From assembly GCF_004153545.1 (NCBI RefSeq), contig NZ_SDVA01000001.1, positions 478,603 to 542,602 of the forward strand: a stretch of 64,000 nt of DNA, read 5' to 3'. Numbering within the stretch: position 1 is the stretch's first letter; every line of letters starts with the position of its first letter. A program made the position numbers and the translations under genes. Below are positions 44,198 through 51,439 of this stretch, in pieces. The notes under the pieces were generated by a model. The model was not told the DNA's origin, ran no database searches, and saw only the letters and a list, made by a program, of their open reading frames with translations. This DNA comes from Serinicoccus sediminis. Its GTDB lineage: Bacteria > Actinomycetota > Actinomycetes > Actinomycetales > Dermatophilaceae.

Positions 44198-45718
44198 CTA
44201 CGACGAGCGGCCCGCGGCCCGCCGGACGAAGTCGGTGATGCCCTCGGCCTCCTCGATGCGCGAGGTCTCGCCGACGTAGGGCATGTGGCCGGTCTCGAAC
44301 CACGCGTGCTCGATGCGGTCGAGCGCGGCCTCCGGCAGCCGCAGGTGGGCGACCGTGTCCTCGGCGGCCGAGTAGGGCGTCGCCAGGTCGTAGTAGCCGT
44401 ACTCGAAGCGGACCCGCAGGTGCGGGTTGGCGCGCATGACCCGCTCCAGCTTGTCGGCGACGTTGATCGGCTTGGCCTCGAACTCCTTGTAGGACCAGTG
44501 CTCGATGGCGTCGGAGAAGACGGCGTAGGGCAGGTCCAGCTCGGAGCGCAGCTCGCTGCGCAGGTAGTGGTGGATCGCCGCGGCGTACGGGCCCATGATC
44601 GCGTCGATGCTGGGGTCGGCGTCCATGCCCTCGGCGATGCCGGAGTGCAGCACGCCGCGGATGCGACCGTCGATCCGGCCGACCGTCTCGCCCCGGTCGC
44701 GCAGCAGCTCGGTGCAGAAGCGCCAGTGCTCGGGCCGCAGGTCGCACCGGTCGAGGTAGTCCTGGGACAGCCCGGTCAGCGCGGCGAGCCGCTCCGCCAT
44801 GTCGGTCCGCTCCTCCGTGGTGAGCCGGTTGCCGCGCCCCAGCGCCCAGCGGTAGCTCCCGGCGGCCAGCTCCTCGGCCTCTCCGAGCACCTCGGTGAGG
44901 CTGCGCCCCTCGTGCTTGCCGTGGTAGTGCGCGATCGCGGCGTAGGTCGGCAGGTAGGACAGGCAGGCCTCGTCGTGACGCAGGAAGCGGAAGTCCTGGG
45001 TGCCGAAGTCCAGCACGCTGGAGATGAGGACCAGCCCGTTGAGCTGCATACCGAAGCTGGCGAAGAGGCGCTCGGCGACCGACACGGCGCGGGTGGTGCC
45101 GTAGGACTCCCCAGCCAGCAGCTTCGGGCTCATCCACCGGTCCTCGCGGGTGCACCAGAGCCGGATGAGCTCGGCGACCTGCTCCACGTCCTTCTTCCAC
45201 CCGTGGTAGTCCTTGGCCTTGCCGCCCTCGACGGCGCGCGACCAGCCGGTCGACATGGGGTCGATGAAGACCAGGTCGGAGGCGCGTAGCAGCGTCTGCG
45301 GGTTGTCGTGCAGCGCGTAGGGCGGCGCGGTCGGGTCGTTCGGCTCGCCCGCGTCGGCGATCCGCGGCCCGAGGACGCCCAGGTGCAGCCACACCGAGCT
45401 CGACCCGGGGCCGCCGTTGAAGACGAAGGTGATGGGCCGGCTGCGGTCGGGCTCGCCGTCCTCGTCGACCTTGGTGTAGGCCGTGACCGCCAGCTCCCCG
45501 CGCGGCGTCCAGCCCTGGAAGACCTCGTCCTTGACCTCTTCCTCGCGGATGACGATCCGCCCGGTCCGCGCGGTGTAGGTCAGCTCGCCCTCGGTCGTGC
45601 CGATGGTGTGGGTCGTCTCGACCATCACGTCGCGGGGCTCAGGACGGTCCTTGCCGCCGCGGGTCGCGGAATCGGTCGCAGGGGTGTCGCCCGTGGTCGT
45701 CGAAGCGTCGTCGCTCAT
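44198..45718 (-). CDS. S10-family serine carboxypeptidase-like protein
   Basis: 506 residues. Oxyanion motif FVFNGGPGSSSVWLHLG (about 100-116), nucleophile LLAGESYGTTRA (Ser about 206) and C-terminal FETGHMPYVGE (His about 480) define an alpha/beta-hydrolase peptidase S10. There is no signal peptide, unlike vacuolar and secreted eukaryotic members, so a cytosolic or leaderless location is implied. ATG 45718 is chosen over GTG 45727: TAGGGT lies exactly 7 nt upstream. Single gene, downstream of the zinc-responsive ribosomal cluster. Confidence 0.9.
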   Translation of the reverse strand: MSDDASTTTGDTPATDSATRGGKDRPEPRDVMVETTHTIGTTEGELTYTARTGRIVIREEEVKDEVFQGWTPRGELAVTAYTKVDEDGEPDRSRPITFVFNGGPGSSSVWLHLGVLGPRIADAGEPNDPTAPPYALHDNPQTLLRASDLVFIDPMSTGWSRAVEGGKAKDYHGWKKDVEQVAELIRLWCTREDRWMSPKLLAGESYGTTRAVSVAERLFASFGMQLNGLVLISSVLDFGTQDFRFLRHDEACLSYLPTYAAIAHYHGKHEGRSLTEVLGEAEELAAGSYRWALGRGNRLTTEERTDMAERLAALTGLSQDYLDRCDLRPEHWRFCTELLRDRGETVGRIDGRIRGVLHSGIAEGMDADPSIDAIMGPYAAAIHHYLRSELRSELDLPYAVFSDAIEHWSYKEFEAKPINVADKLERVMRANPHLRVRFEYGYYDLATPYSAAEDTVAHLRLPEAALDRIEHAWFETGHMPYVGETSRIEEAEGITDFVRRAAGRSS

Positions 45719-45725
45719 GGCCGCC

Positions 45726-45731
45726 ACCCTA
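45726..45731 (-). promoter_or_regulatory. -10 element TAGGGT of the S10 peptidase gene
   Basis: TAGGGT on the - strand, a 7-nt spacer (GGCGGCC), ATG at 45718. Confidence 0.55.
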
Positions 45732-45761
45732 TGCAGTCCTCACGGCGCCAGGTGCGCCGCC

Positions 45762-45884
45762 TCATCCCTGACGGGCCTTGAACCGCGGGTTCTCCTTGTT
45801 GATGACGTAGACCTTGCCGCGGCGGCGGACGACCTGGCTGCCGGGGGCCTGCTTCAGGGAACGCAGGGACGCGCGGACCTTCAT
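45762..45884 (-). CDS. rpmJ: Ribosomal protein L36, zinc-free (C-) paralog
   Basis: 40 residues, [20 protein letters not shown] then [20 protein letters not shown]. The four zinc-binding Cys/His positions of C+ L36 are absent. Its ATG overlaps the rpmF stop (ATGA). Last gene of the rpmE2-mrf-like-rpmF-rpmJ unit, expected to be expressed when zinc is scarce. Confidence 0.93.
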   Translation of the reverse strand: MKVRASLRSLKQAPGSQVVRRRGKVYVINKENPRFKARQG

Positions 45885-46048
45885 CGCAGCACCGTCAGCC
45901 CTCGCTCGGCGGCCCGGGCCAGCCGGCGCGGGACCTGGACCGTCGTGCCGTCGACGGTGACGGGCACCAGGTCGACCGGCGTCGCCTTCCACTGGGAGCG
46001 GCGGTGCCGGGTGTTGGAGCGCGAGAGCCTGCGCTTGGGGACGGCCAT
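45881..46048 (-). CDS. rpmF: Ribosomal protein L32, zinc-free (C-) paralog
   Basis: 55 residues beginning [20 protein letters not shown]; the family N-terminus is clear, and the C-terminal zinc ribbon cysteines are missing (the tail is [18 protein letters not shown]). AAGGAG lies upstream of the ATG. It replaces zinc-containing L32 in zinc-starved cells by analogy with other actinobacterial C- proteins. Overlaps rpmJ. Confidence 0.93.
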   Translation of the reverse strand: MAVPKRRLSRSNTRHRRSQWKATPVDLVPVTVDGTTVQVPRRLARAAERGLTVLR

Positions 46049-46173
46049 GGTGTTCTCCTTCGGGTATGCCGGTCTCGGGGTGCTGCCGGGCGGTCAGGTC
46101 GATCAGGGGCAGGTCAGTGACGCGCAGGTCGGTCGGGGTCGGGTCGGTCAGGGGCGGCTCGGCGACGACGAGC
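46049..46173. other. Low-complexity spacer between mrf-like gene and rpmF
   Basis: Contains the rpmF ribosome-binding site and a run of short GGTCAG/GGTCGG-type repeats (about 46091-46155). No Zur-like palindrome is visible, so rpmF-rpmJ probably depend on read-through from rpmE2. Confidence 0.4.
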
Positions 46174-47280
46174 TCAGGCGACGCGCCGGATCGGGCCCAG
46201 CCACGGCTCGAGCCCGTCCTGGTGCTGCTCCCACCGTGGGCCCAGACGGGAGAGCTCGGCATCGGTGAGCAGGCAGTCGGCGAAGGCGCCGCGGATGGCG
46301 GACCTGCGGTCGTCGTCGCGCCGCCCGGTGACGACCACACGGGTCATCGGTCCGCCGAGGGCGCCCCAGGTCGCGACGGGACCCAGCCGGTGCTGACCAC
46401 CGGCCCCGTCCCAGCCGATGACGTCCCCCGGCCGGGTGGCCACCCACAGGCAGCCGCGCGCCCGGTGCGAGCCGACGCCCAGGTCCTCGAAGCGCTGCTC
46501 GAGGCGGCGCGGGTGGACGGGCCGGTCGGCGGACAGGTCCATGGTCCAGACCTCGTCGGTCTGCGGCGTGGGCACCGGCCCGCGGCGCACGTCGCTCACC
46601 CAGTCCTCGGTCGTGGCGTGGTGGTGCACCCCCTGCTGCAGGATCTGGGCGTCGATCTCGCCGCTGTCCCTCAGCACGAGGGCACCGGGGCGGGCCAGGG
46701 CGCGGACGGCGTCGTGGCCGACCGGGTCGCGGCGGCCCTGGACGACGACGAGGTCGGCGTACTCCAGGATCGGCACCGCCACCTCGGCCAGCCCGCGGTC
46801 CTCCTCCGGCAGGGTCGGCACCGGGGTGTCGGCGAGCAGGTCGTCGCCGAGCAGCACGTCGCCGAGGCCGTCGCCCTCGAAGGACGCGACGACCGAGGCC
46901 ACGTGGAAGCTCAGGCTGCCCTCGGAGAAGCCCGCCACCCGGCACACCTGCGAGGCCTCGGCACCGGCCGCGAGGTGGGCCACGACCGACGACCAGCGCC
47001 CGATCTCGCCCAGCCGGTCCAGCGTCGGCACCATGTCCTCGCGGATGGCGCAGCTGACGCAGGCGTGCTCGAGGTCGACGACCTCCTCCTCCAGCCGGCC
47101 GGTGCGGTCGCTGACGACCCGCACGAGGCGCTGGTGGTCGGGGTCGATCCGGTGCTCGACCACGACCGCGTCCGGCAGGTCCCACTGGAGCCCGATGGTG
47201 GTGGCCGCCATGGCGCTCGTGTGCACGCCGGTGACCAGGTGCACCGGGGTCGTCCCCCGCCCGCGGGCCGCGCCGCTCAC
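46174..47280 (-). CDS. COG0523/CobW-related protein with degenerate P-loop (Mrf-like)
   Basis: 368 residues. It aligns in pattern with Zur-regulated actinobacterial CobW-like proteins: [19 protein letters not shown] (about 72-90) carries the zinc-binding Cys74-x2-Cys77, and the C-terminal part has [16 protein letters not shown] and [20 protein letters not shown] (about 250-290). The N-terminal region where GTPase members have GxxGxGKT reads [14 protein letters not shown], so nucleotide binding is doubtful. The mycobacterial homolog class includes Mrf, which recruits a hibernation factor to C- ribosomes in zinc starvation; equivalence here is inference. GTG overlaps the rpmE2 stop. Confidence 0.82.
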   Translation of the reverse strand: MSGAARGRGTTPVHLVTGVHTSAMAATTIGLQWDLPDAVVVEHRIDPDHQRLVRVVSDRTGRLEEEVVDLEHACVSCAIREDMVPTLDRLGEIGRWSSVVAHLAAGAEASQVCRVAGFSEGSLSFHVASVVASFEGDGLGDVLLGDDLLADTPVPTLPEEDRGLAEVAVPILEYADLVVVQGRRDPVGHDAVRALARPGALVLRDSGEIDAQILQQGVHHHATTEDWVSDVRRGPVPTPQTDEVWTMDLSADRPVHPRRLEQRFEDLGVGSHRARGCLWVATRPGDVIGWDGAGGQHRLGPVATWGALGGPMTRVVVTGRRDDDRRSAIRGAFADCLLTDAELSRLGPRWEQHQDGLEPWLGPIRRVA

Positions 47281-47543
47281 CGGGACTCGTCCTGCCGACC
47301 GGCGGAGGCGGCATACCGCCGGTGGAAGCGCTCGACGCGGCCCTCGGTGTCCAGGGTGCGCGCGGTGCCGGTCCAGAAGGGGTGGCTGTCGCTGGAGATC
47401 TCCACGTCGACGACGGGGTAGGTCGAGCCCTCGAGCTGCACGGTCGCCTCGGGGATCCGGGTGGACCGCGACAGGAACATGTGCCCGGTCGAGGTGTCCC
47501 GGAACACGACCGGCTCGTAGCGCGGGTGGATGCCGTTCTTCAC
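47277..47543 (-). CDS. rpmE2: Ribosomal protein L31 type B (zinc-free)
   Basis: 88 residues starting MKNGIHPRYEPVVFRDTSTG, with SDSHPFWTGTARTLDTEGRV (about 52-71). Type B L31 lacks the CxxC zinc site of type A. GTG 47543 has AGAGAGG upstream. First gene of the leftward unit, immediately beside the Zur-like palindrome at 47568-47582. Confidence 0.95.
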   Translation of the reverse strand: MKNGIHPRYEPVVFRDTSTGHMFLSRSTRIPEATVQLEGSTYPVVDVEISSDSHPFWTGTARTLDTEGRVERFHRRYAASAGRQDESR

Positions 47544-47567
47544 GCTGACCTCTCTAGGTTGTACGAT

Positions 47568-47582
47568 TGAGAATCGTTCTCA
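47568..47582. promoter_or_regulatory. Zur-like operator
   Basis: TGAGAATCGTTCTCA is an inverted repeat TGAGAA-N3-TTCTCA, close to the actinobacterial Zur consensus (TGAAAATGATTTTCA type). It sits between the divergent rpmE2 and rpmB genes and next to a TACGAT -10 (47562-47567), so a single repressor site can shut both units when zinc is sufficient. Confidence 0.8.
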
Positions 47583-47606
47583 TTCTGACATACTGAAGGA
47601 GCCCTC

Positions 47607-47843
47607 GTGTCACGTGTGTGCCAGGTCACCGGAGCACAACCCGGATTCGGCCACTCCGTCTCCCACTCGCACCGGCGCACCAAGCGCCGGTTCGACGTCA
47701 ACATCCAGCGCAAGCGCTACTGGGTGCCCTCGCTGGGCCGCCACGTCACGCTCACGCTCAGCGCCAAGGGCATCAAGACGATCGACCGGGACGGCATCGA
47801 CGCCGTCGTCGCACAGATGCTCGCCCGGGGGGAGAAGGTCTGA
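47607..47843 (+). CDS. rpmB: Ribosomal protein L28, zinc-free (C-) paralog
   Basis: 78 residues: [20 protein letters not shown], then [20 protein letters not shown] and a C-terminal [15 protein letters not shown]. Only one Cys is left, so the zinc ribbon is missing. GTG 47607 follows GAAGGAG. First gene of the rightward zinc-starvation unit; ATGA overlap with rpmG. Confidence 0.95.
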   Translation: MSRVCQVTGAQPGFGHSVSHSHRRTKRRFDVNIQRKRYWVPSLGRHVTLTLSAKGIKTIDRDGIDAVVAQMLARGEKV

Positions 47844-48013
47844 TGGCCGGCAGGAGCAAGGACATCCGGCCCAAGGTGACCCTGCGCTCGACCGCGGGGA
47901 CGGGCACGACGTACATCACGGAGAAGAACCGCCGGAACAGCCCGGACCGACTGGTGCTGCTGAAGTACGACAAGGCGATCCGGCGCCATGTCGAGTTCAA
48001 GGAGTCGCGCTGA
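47843..48013 (+). CDS. rpmG: Ribosomal protein L33, zinc-free (C-) paralog
   Basis: 56 residues: [20 protein letters not shown], then [20 protein letters not shown] and [16 protein letters not shown]. All four zinc cysteines of C+ L33 are replaced. Overlaps rpmB (ATGA) and ends 1 nt before rpsN. Confidence 0.95.
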   Translation: MAGRSKDIRPKVTLRSTAGTGTTYITEKNRRNSPDRLVLLKYDKAIRRHVEFKESR

Positions 48014-48014
48014 C

Positions 48015-48314
48015 ATGGCCAAGAAGAGCAAGATCGCGGCGCAGCGGCGCCGGGAGCAGGTCGTCGCCCGGTATGCCGAGCGCCGGGTCGAGCTGAAGGA
48101 GACCGTCCGCGTCGGGTCACCGGCGCAGCGCGAGGCCGCCCAGCGCGAGCTGCGGCGCCAGCCCCGGGACGCCAGCCCCGTGCGGCTGCGGAACCGGGAC
48201 GCCGTCGACGGCCGCCCCCGCGGCTACGTCGGCAAGGTCGGTCTGTCGCGGGTCCGCTTCCGGTCCCTGGCCCATCGCGGCGAGCTGCCGGGCATCACGA
48301 AGTCCAGCTGGTAG
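48015..48314 (+). CDS. rpsN: Ribosomal protein S14, zinc-free (C-) paralog
   Basis: 99 residues beginning [20 protein letters not shown], long (type B) form lacking the CxxC-CxxC finger; [20 protein letters not shown] and [20 protein letters not shown] are the S14 signature. ATG 48015 is the true start; an in-frame GTG-type extension lies within rpmG. Last gene before a hairpin repeat at 48337-48392. Confidence 0.95.
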   Translation: MAKKSKIAAQRRREQVVARYAERRVELKETVRVGSPAQREAAQRELRRQPRDASPVRLRNRDAVDGRPRGYVGKVGLSRVRFRSLAHRGELPGITKSSW

Positions 48315-48336
48315 GCCGCGCAGCACTCCTGGCCCC

Positions 48337-48392
48337 CACTTGTGGACAGAGGTTTCTGGGGCCCGTTCCCCAGAAAGCTATGTCCAGAAGTG
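48337..48392 (+). repeat. Dispersed hairpin repeat, copy 2; likely terminator of the rpmB-rpmG-rpsN unit
   Basis: CACTT-g-TGGACA-gagg-TTTCTGGGG pairs with CCCCAGAAA-gcta-TGTCCA-g-AAGTG around a 6-nt loop, giving a long stem with two symmetric internal loops. It shares TGGACAGAGGTTTCTGGGG with the hairpin at 33402-33455. Its place directly after rpsN suggests termination. Confidence 0.75.
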
Positions 48393-48423
48393 TGCGTGGG
48401 TGGCCTGTGATCTGATGAGGGGT

Positions 48424-50493
48424 ATGACCAATCCCCTCCTCACCCCGTCCACGCTGCCCTTCTCCCTCCCCGACTACGAGAACCTCACCGACGCCCACGT
48501 CCGGGAGGCGGTCGAGGTGGGGATGGCCGAGCAGCTCGAGGCACTGCGGGCCCTGGCCGAGGACCCGGAGCCGGCGACGGTGGAGAACGTCCTGCACGCC
48601 TGGGAGACCTCGGGCGCCACGCTGGACCGCACGCTGTCGGCGTTCTGGGTAGCCAAGTCGGCCGACACCAACGACGAGCGGGACGCCATCATGGCCGAGT
48701 TCGCGCCGCGGCTGGCCGCGCACACCGACACGATCATGCTCGACGAGAGCCTCTACGCCCGGCTCACCCGGCTGCGCGAGCGGGCCGACGCCGGGGAGGT
48801 CGACCTCGACGAGCAGGACGAGTTCGTGCTCACAGAGCGGCTGCGCGCCTACGAGCGCGGCGGCATCACCCTGGACGAGCCCGGCCAGGCGCGGCTGCGT
48901 GAGCTCAACGGCGAGCTGGCGACGCTGTCGACCGAGTTCGACCGGCTGCTGGTGACCGGGCGCGCCGCGGCCGCGGTGCACGTCACCGACGAGGCCGAGC
49001 TGGCCGGGCTGGACGAGGACGCCAGGGCCGGGCTTCGGGAGGCTGCCGAGGCCAAGGGTCTGGACGGGTGGCTCATCACCATCACCAACACCACCGGCCA
49101 GCCGATCCTCGACAGCCTGGAGCACCGCGGGCTGCGCGAGCGCGTCTTCCGCGCCTCCGTCGAGCGCGGCCTCGGCCGCGACGGGCACGAGGTTCACGAC
49201 ACCCGCGACATCCTCGTCCGGATCGCCCGGCTGCGCGCCGAGCGCGCGACGCTGCTGGGCTACGAGCACCACGCGGCCTACGTCCACCAGGTCGGCTGCG
49301 CCCAGACCACCGACGCGGTCAACGACCTGCTCGGCCGGCTCGCCCCGGGCGCCGTGGAGATCGCCCAGCGCGAGGCCGACGCCCTCGCCGAGCAGCTGCA
49401 GACCCTCGAGCCCGGGGCCACCCTGGAGGGCTGGGACTGGCAGTTCCTCGCCGCCCGCAGCGCGGGAGAGGGCTTCGACACCGGCCGGCTCACCCCCTAC
49501 CTCGAGTTCGAGCGGGTGCTGCACGACGGCGTCTTCGCCGCGGCCACGGCGCTCTACGGCATCACCTTCCACGAGCGGGAGGACCTGGTCGGCTACACCG
49601 AGGCGGCCCGGGTCTTCGAGGTGCGCGAGGCCGACGGCAGCCAGCTGGGCGCCGTCGCGATCGACCCCTACACCCGGCCGACCAAGAAGGGCGGGGCGTG
49701 GATGACGAGCATCGTCGACCAGTCCCACCTGCTCGGCGACCTGCCGGTGGTGACCAACACGTGCAACGTGCCGCCGCCCTCGGCCGGGCAGCCGAGCCTC
49801 ATGACCTGGACCAACGTCATCACGCTGTTCCACGAGTTCGGGCACGACCTGCACGGGCTGCTCTCCGACGTGCGCTACCCCTCGCGCTCCGGCACGTCGG
49901 TGCCGCGCGACTTCGTGGAGTTCCCGAGCCAGGTCAACGAGATCTGGGCCTGGGAGCCGGCGCTGCTGCAGCGCTACGCGCGCCACCACGGCACCGGGGA
50001 GACCATCCCGCAGGAGTGGGTCGAGCAGCTCGTCGACAGCCGCACCGAGACCGGCTACCACACGCTCGAGCTGCTCAAGGCGATGATCCTCGACCAGGCC
50101 TGGCACCAGACGCCGCTCACGGAGCTGCCTCAGGACGGCTCCGGCGTGGAGGCCTTCGAGCAGGCCGCGCTGGAGCGGGCCGGGGTGGCCTTCCCGCTGA
50201 TCCCGCCGCGCTACCGCAGCGCCTACTTCCACCACATCTTCGGCGGCGGGTACGCCGCGGGCTACTACTCCTACCTGTGGTCCGAGGTCATGGACGCCGA
50301 CACCGTCGCGTGGTTCCGTGAGCAGGGCGACGCCGACCACCCCGGGGGTATGACGCGCGCCGCCGGCGACGTCTTCCGCCGGGAGCTGCTGGGCCGGGGC
50401 GGGTCGATCGAGGCGCTGGAGACCTACCGGCGCTTCCGCGGTCGCGACCCGGAGGTGGGCCCGCTGCTGGAGCGTCTCGGGCTCTCCGCCTGA
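48424..50493 (+). CDS. M3-family zinc oligopeptidase (OpdA/Dcp type)
   Basis: 689-residue cytosolic metallopeptidase. The zinc motif is TLFHEFGHDLHGL with His470, and downstream YPSRSGTSVPRDFVEFPSQV and HHIFGGGYAAGYYSYLWSEV (about 608-627) are M3 substrate-binding signatures. LP(F)SLPDYENLTDAH at the N-terminus matches peptidyl-dipeptidases. It degrades short peptides. ATG 48424 is used; ATG 48415 (MRGM) is an alternative, and GAGGGG lies between. Confidence 0.94.
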   Translation: MTNPLLTPSTLPFSLPDYENLTDAHVREAVEVGMAEQLEALRALAEDPEPATVENVLHAWETSGATLDRTLSAFWVAKSADTNDERDAIMAEFAPRLAAHTDTIMLDESLYARLTRLRERADAGEVDLDEQDEFVLTERLRAYERGGITLDEPGQARLRELNGELATLSTEFDRLLVTGRAAAAVHVTDEAELAGLDEDARAGLREAAEAKGLDGWLITITNTTGQPILDSLEHRGLRERVFRASVERGLGRDGHEVHDTRDILVRIARLRAERATLLGYEHHAAYVHQVGCAQTTDAVNDLLGRLAPGAVEIAQREADALAEQLQTLEPGATLEGWDWQFLAARSAGEGFDTGRLTPYLEFERVLHDGVFAAATALYGITFHEREDLVGYTEAARVFEVREADGSQLGAVAIDPYTRPTKKGGAWMTSIVDQSHLLGDLPVVTNTCNVPPPSAGQPSLMTWTNVITLFHEFGHDLHGLLSDVRYPSRSGTSVPRDFVEFPSQVNEIWAWEPALLQRYARHHGTGETIPQEWVEQLVDSRTETGYHTLELLKAMILDQAWHQTPLTELPQDGSGVEAFEQAALERAGVAFPLIPPRYRSAYFHHIFGGGYAAGYYSYLWSEVMDADTVAWFREQGDADHPGGMTRAAGDVFRRELLGRGGSIEALETYRRFRGRDPEVGPLLERLGLSA

Positions 50494-50611
50494 GCGCTCC
50501 CGGGCGGGCCCGGGGAGCGCCTCCGGCTCGCCCACGGCCGGGCGGCACACCGCCTGACCTGCGCCGGGACCGGGCCGTGGGTATGGTGGGTGGCCTACCA
50601 GGAGGTGGCCG

Positions 50612-50848
50612 ATGAAGTCCTTCCCCGTCCTTCCCTACGCCGTCGTCGGCGTCGCCCTGCTCGTGTGGTGGGTGATCACCCAGTCGTGGGTGGCGCTCGG
50701 CCTGCTCGTGCTCGTCATCGCGGGGGCCGCAGTGCACGTCATCAAGGTCGCCAGCTCCCCCGGGTCGCTCGGCAGCGACCAGGACCGGGTCGAGTCCCGG
50801 GCCCGGGCGACCTTCCCGACCCCGCCGGAGCGCCCGCACGGCATCTGA
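50612..50848 (+). CDS. Small membrane protein of unknown function
   Basis: 78 residues with two hydrophobic segments (about 7-23 and 26-45) and a polar tail rich in Ser, Arg and Pro. AGGAGG lies 7 nt before ATG 50612, and TATGGT (50579-50584 region) could be the -10. No recognised family. Convergent with the marR gene. Confidence 0.7.
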   Translation: MKSFPVLPYAVVGVALLVWWVITQSWVALGLLVLVIAGAAVHVIKVASSPGSLGSDQDRVESRARATFPTPPERPHGI

Positions 50849-50875
50849 GGGCAGGTCCCCAGGCCGCACCTCTCG

Positions 50876-51382
50876 TCACTCCGCGCCGGACCCCGCCTCC
50901 GTGGGCCGGGCCGGTCCGGTGCGCTCGGCGTCCAGCTCCCGGGCGACCTCGTGCATCCGCTCCATGAGGCGGGCCAGGTCGGCCAGCTCGTCGTCGCGCA
51001 ACCGGTCCAGGACGTGCGCCTTGGCCTGCAGGACGGGCACCTCGAGCGAGGCGAGCACGGCCTCCCCCTCCGGCGTGACCCGCAGCAGCAGCCGGCGCCG
51101 GTCCTCGGGGTCGTGCTCGCGCTCCAGCCAACCGCGGCTGACCACCCGCTCCACGATGCCGCTGGTGGTCGGGGTCGACACCCCCAGGTGGTCGGCCAGC
51201 GCCTGACCGGTCAGGGAGGGCTTGGCCCGCACCAGCAGGAGCACCTGCACCTGGCGCAGGGTCAGCTCGGCAGGGACCGGCAGCGGGTCGAGCCACCGCA
51301 TGGCGACCTCGTGCAGCCGCGCCTCGCTCGTGCCGATCCGCGCGAGCAGGGCCTCGCGTCCACCCGGGTCGCCCTGCGCCAT
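50876..51382 (-). CDS. MarR-family transcriptional regulator
   Basis: 168 residues. Winged HTH (about 40-125): TLRQVQVLLLVRAKPSLTGQ, LADHLGVSTPTTSGIVERVV and the wing REHDPEDRRRLLLRVTPEGE. ATG 51382 has AAGGAG upstream. It is divergent from the RND pump gene with a 57-bp gap, the classic layout for a drug-responsive repressor of the pump. The long in-frame upstream reading is antisense to the pump and not real. Confidence 0.93.
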   Translation of the reverse strand: MAQGDPGGREALLARIGTSEARLHEVAMRWLDPLPVPAELTLRQVQVLLLVRAKPSLTGQALADHLGVSTPTTSGIVERVVSRGWLEREHDPEDRRRLLLRVTPEGEAVLASLEVPVLQAKAHVLDRLRDDELADLARLMERMHEVARELDAERTGPARPTEAGSGAE

Positions 51383-51420
51383 ACGCTCTGCTCCTTCGAT
51401 TCGTCCGAGGGTAATGGTTC

Positions 51421-51437
51421 GCCTTAGGCTAGGCATC
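51421..51437 (+). promoter_or_regulatory. RND pump promoter and possible MarR operator
   Basis: TAGGCT (51425-51430) is a TANNNT -10, 9 nt before ATG 51440. It is embedded in GCCT-T-AGGC (a palindrome with a central base) followed by another AGGC, a plausible MarR site covering the start point. Confidence 0.45.
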
Positions 51438-51439
51438 CT

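Noticed and set aside
46174..47280. Cobalamin biosynthesis protein CobW
   Set aside because: The context is zinc-free ribosomal proteins and a Zur-like site, and the P-loop is lost; the CobW name would mislead.
48295..50550. 751-codon open frame on the - strand
   Set aside because: Antisense to the M3 peptidase gene; no protein-like motifs.
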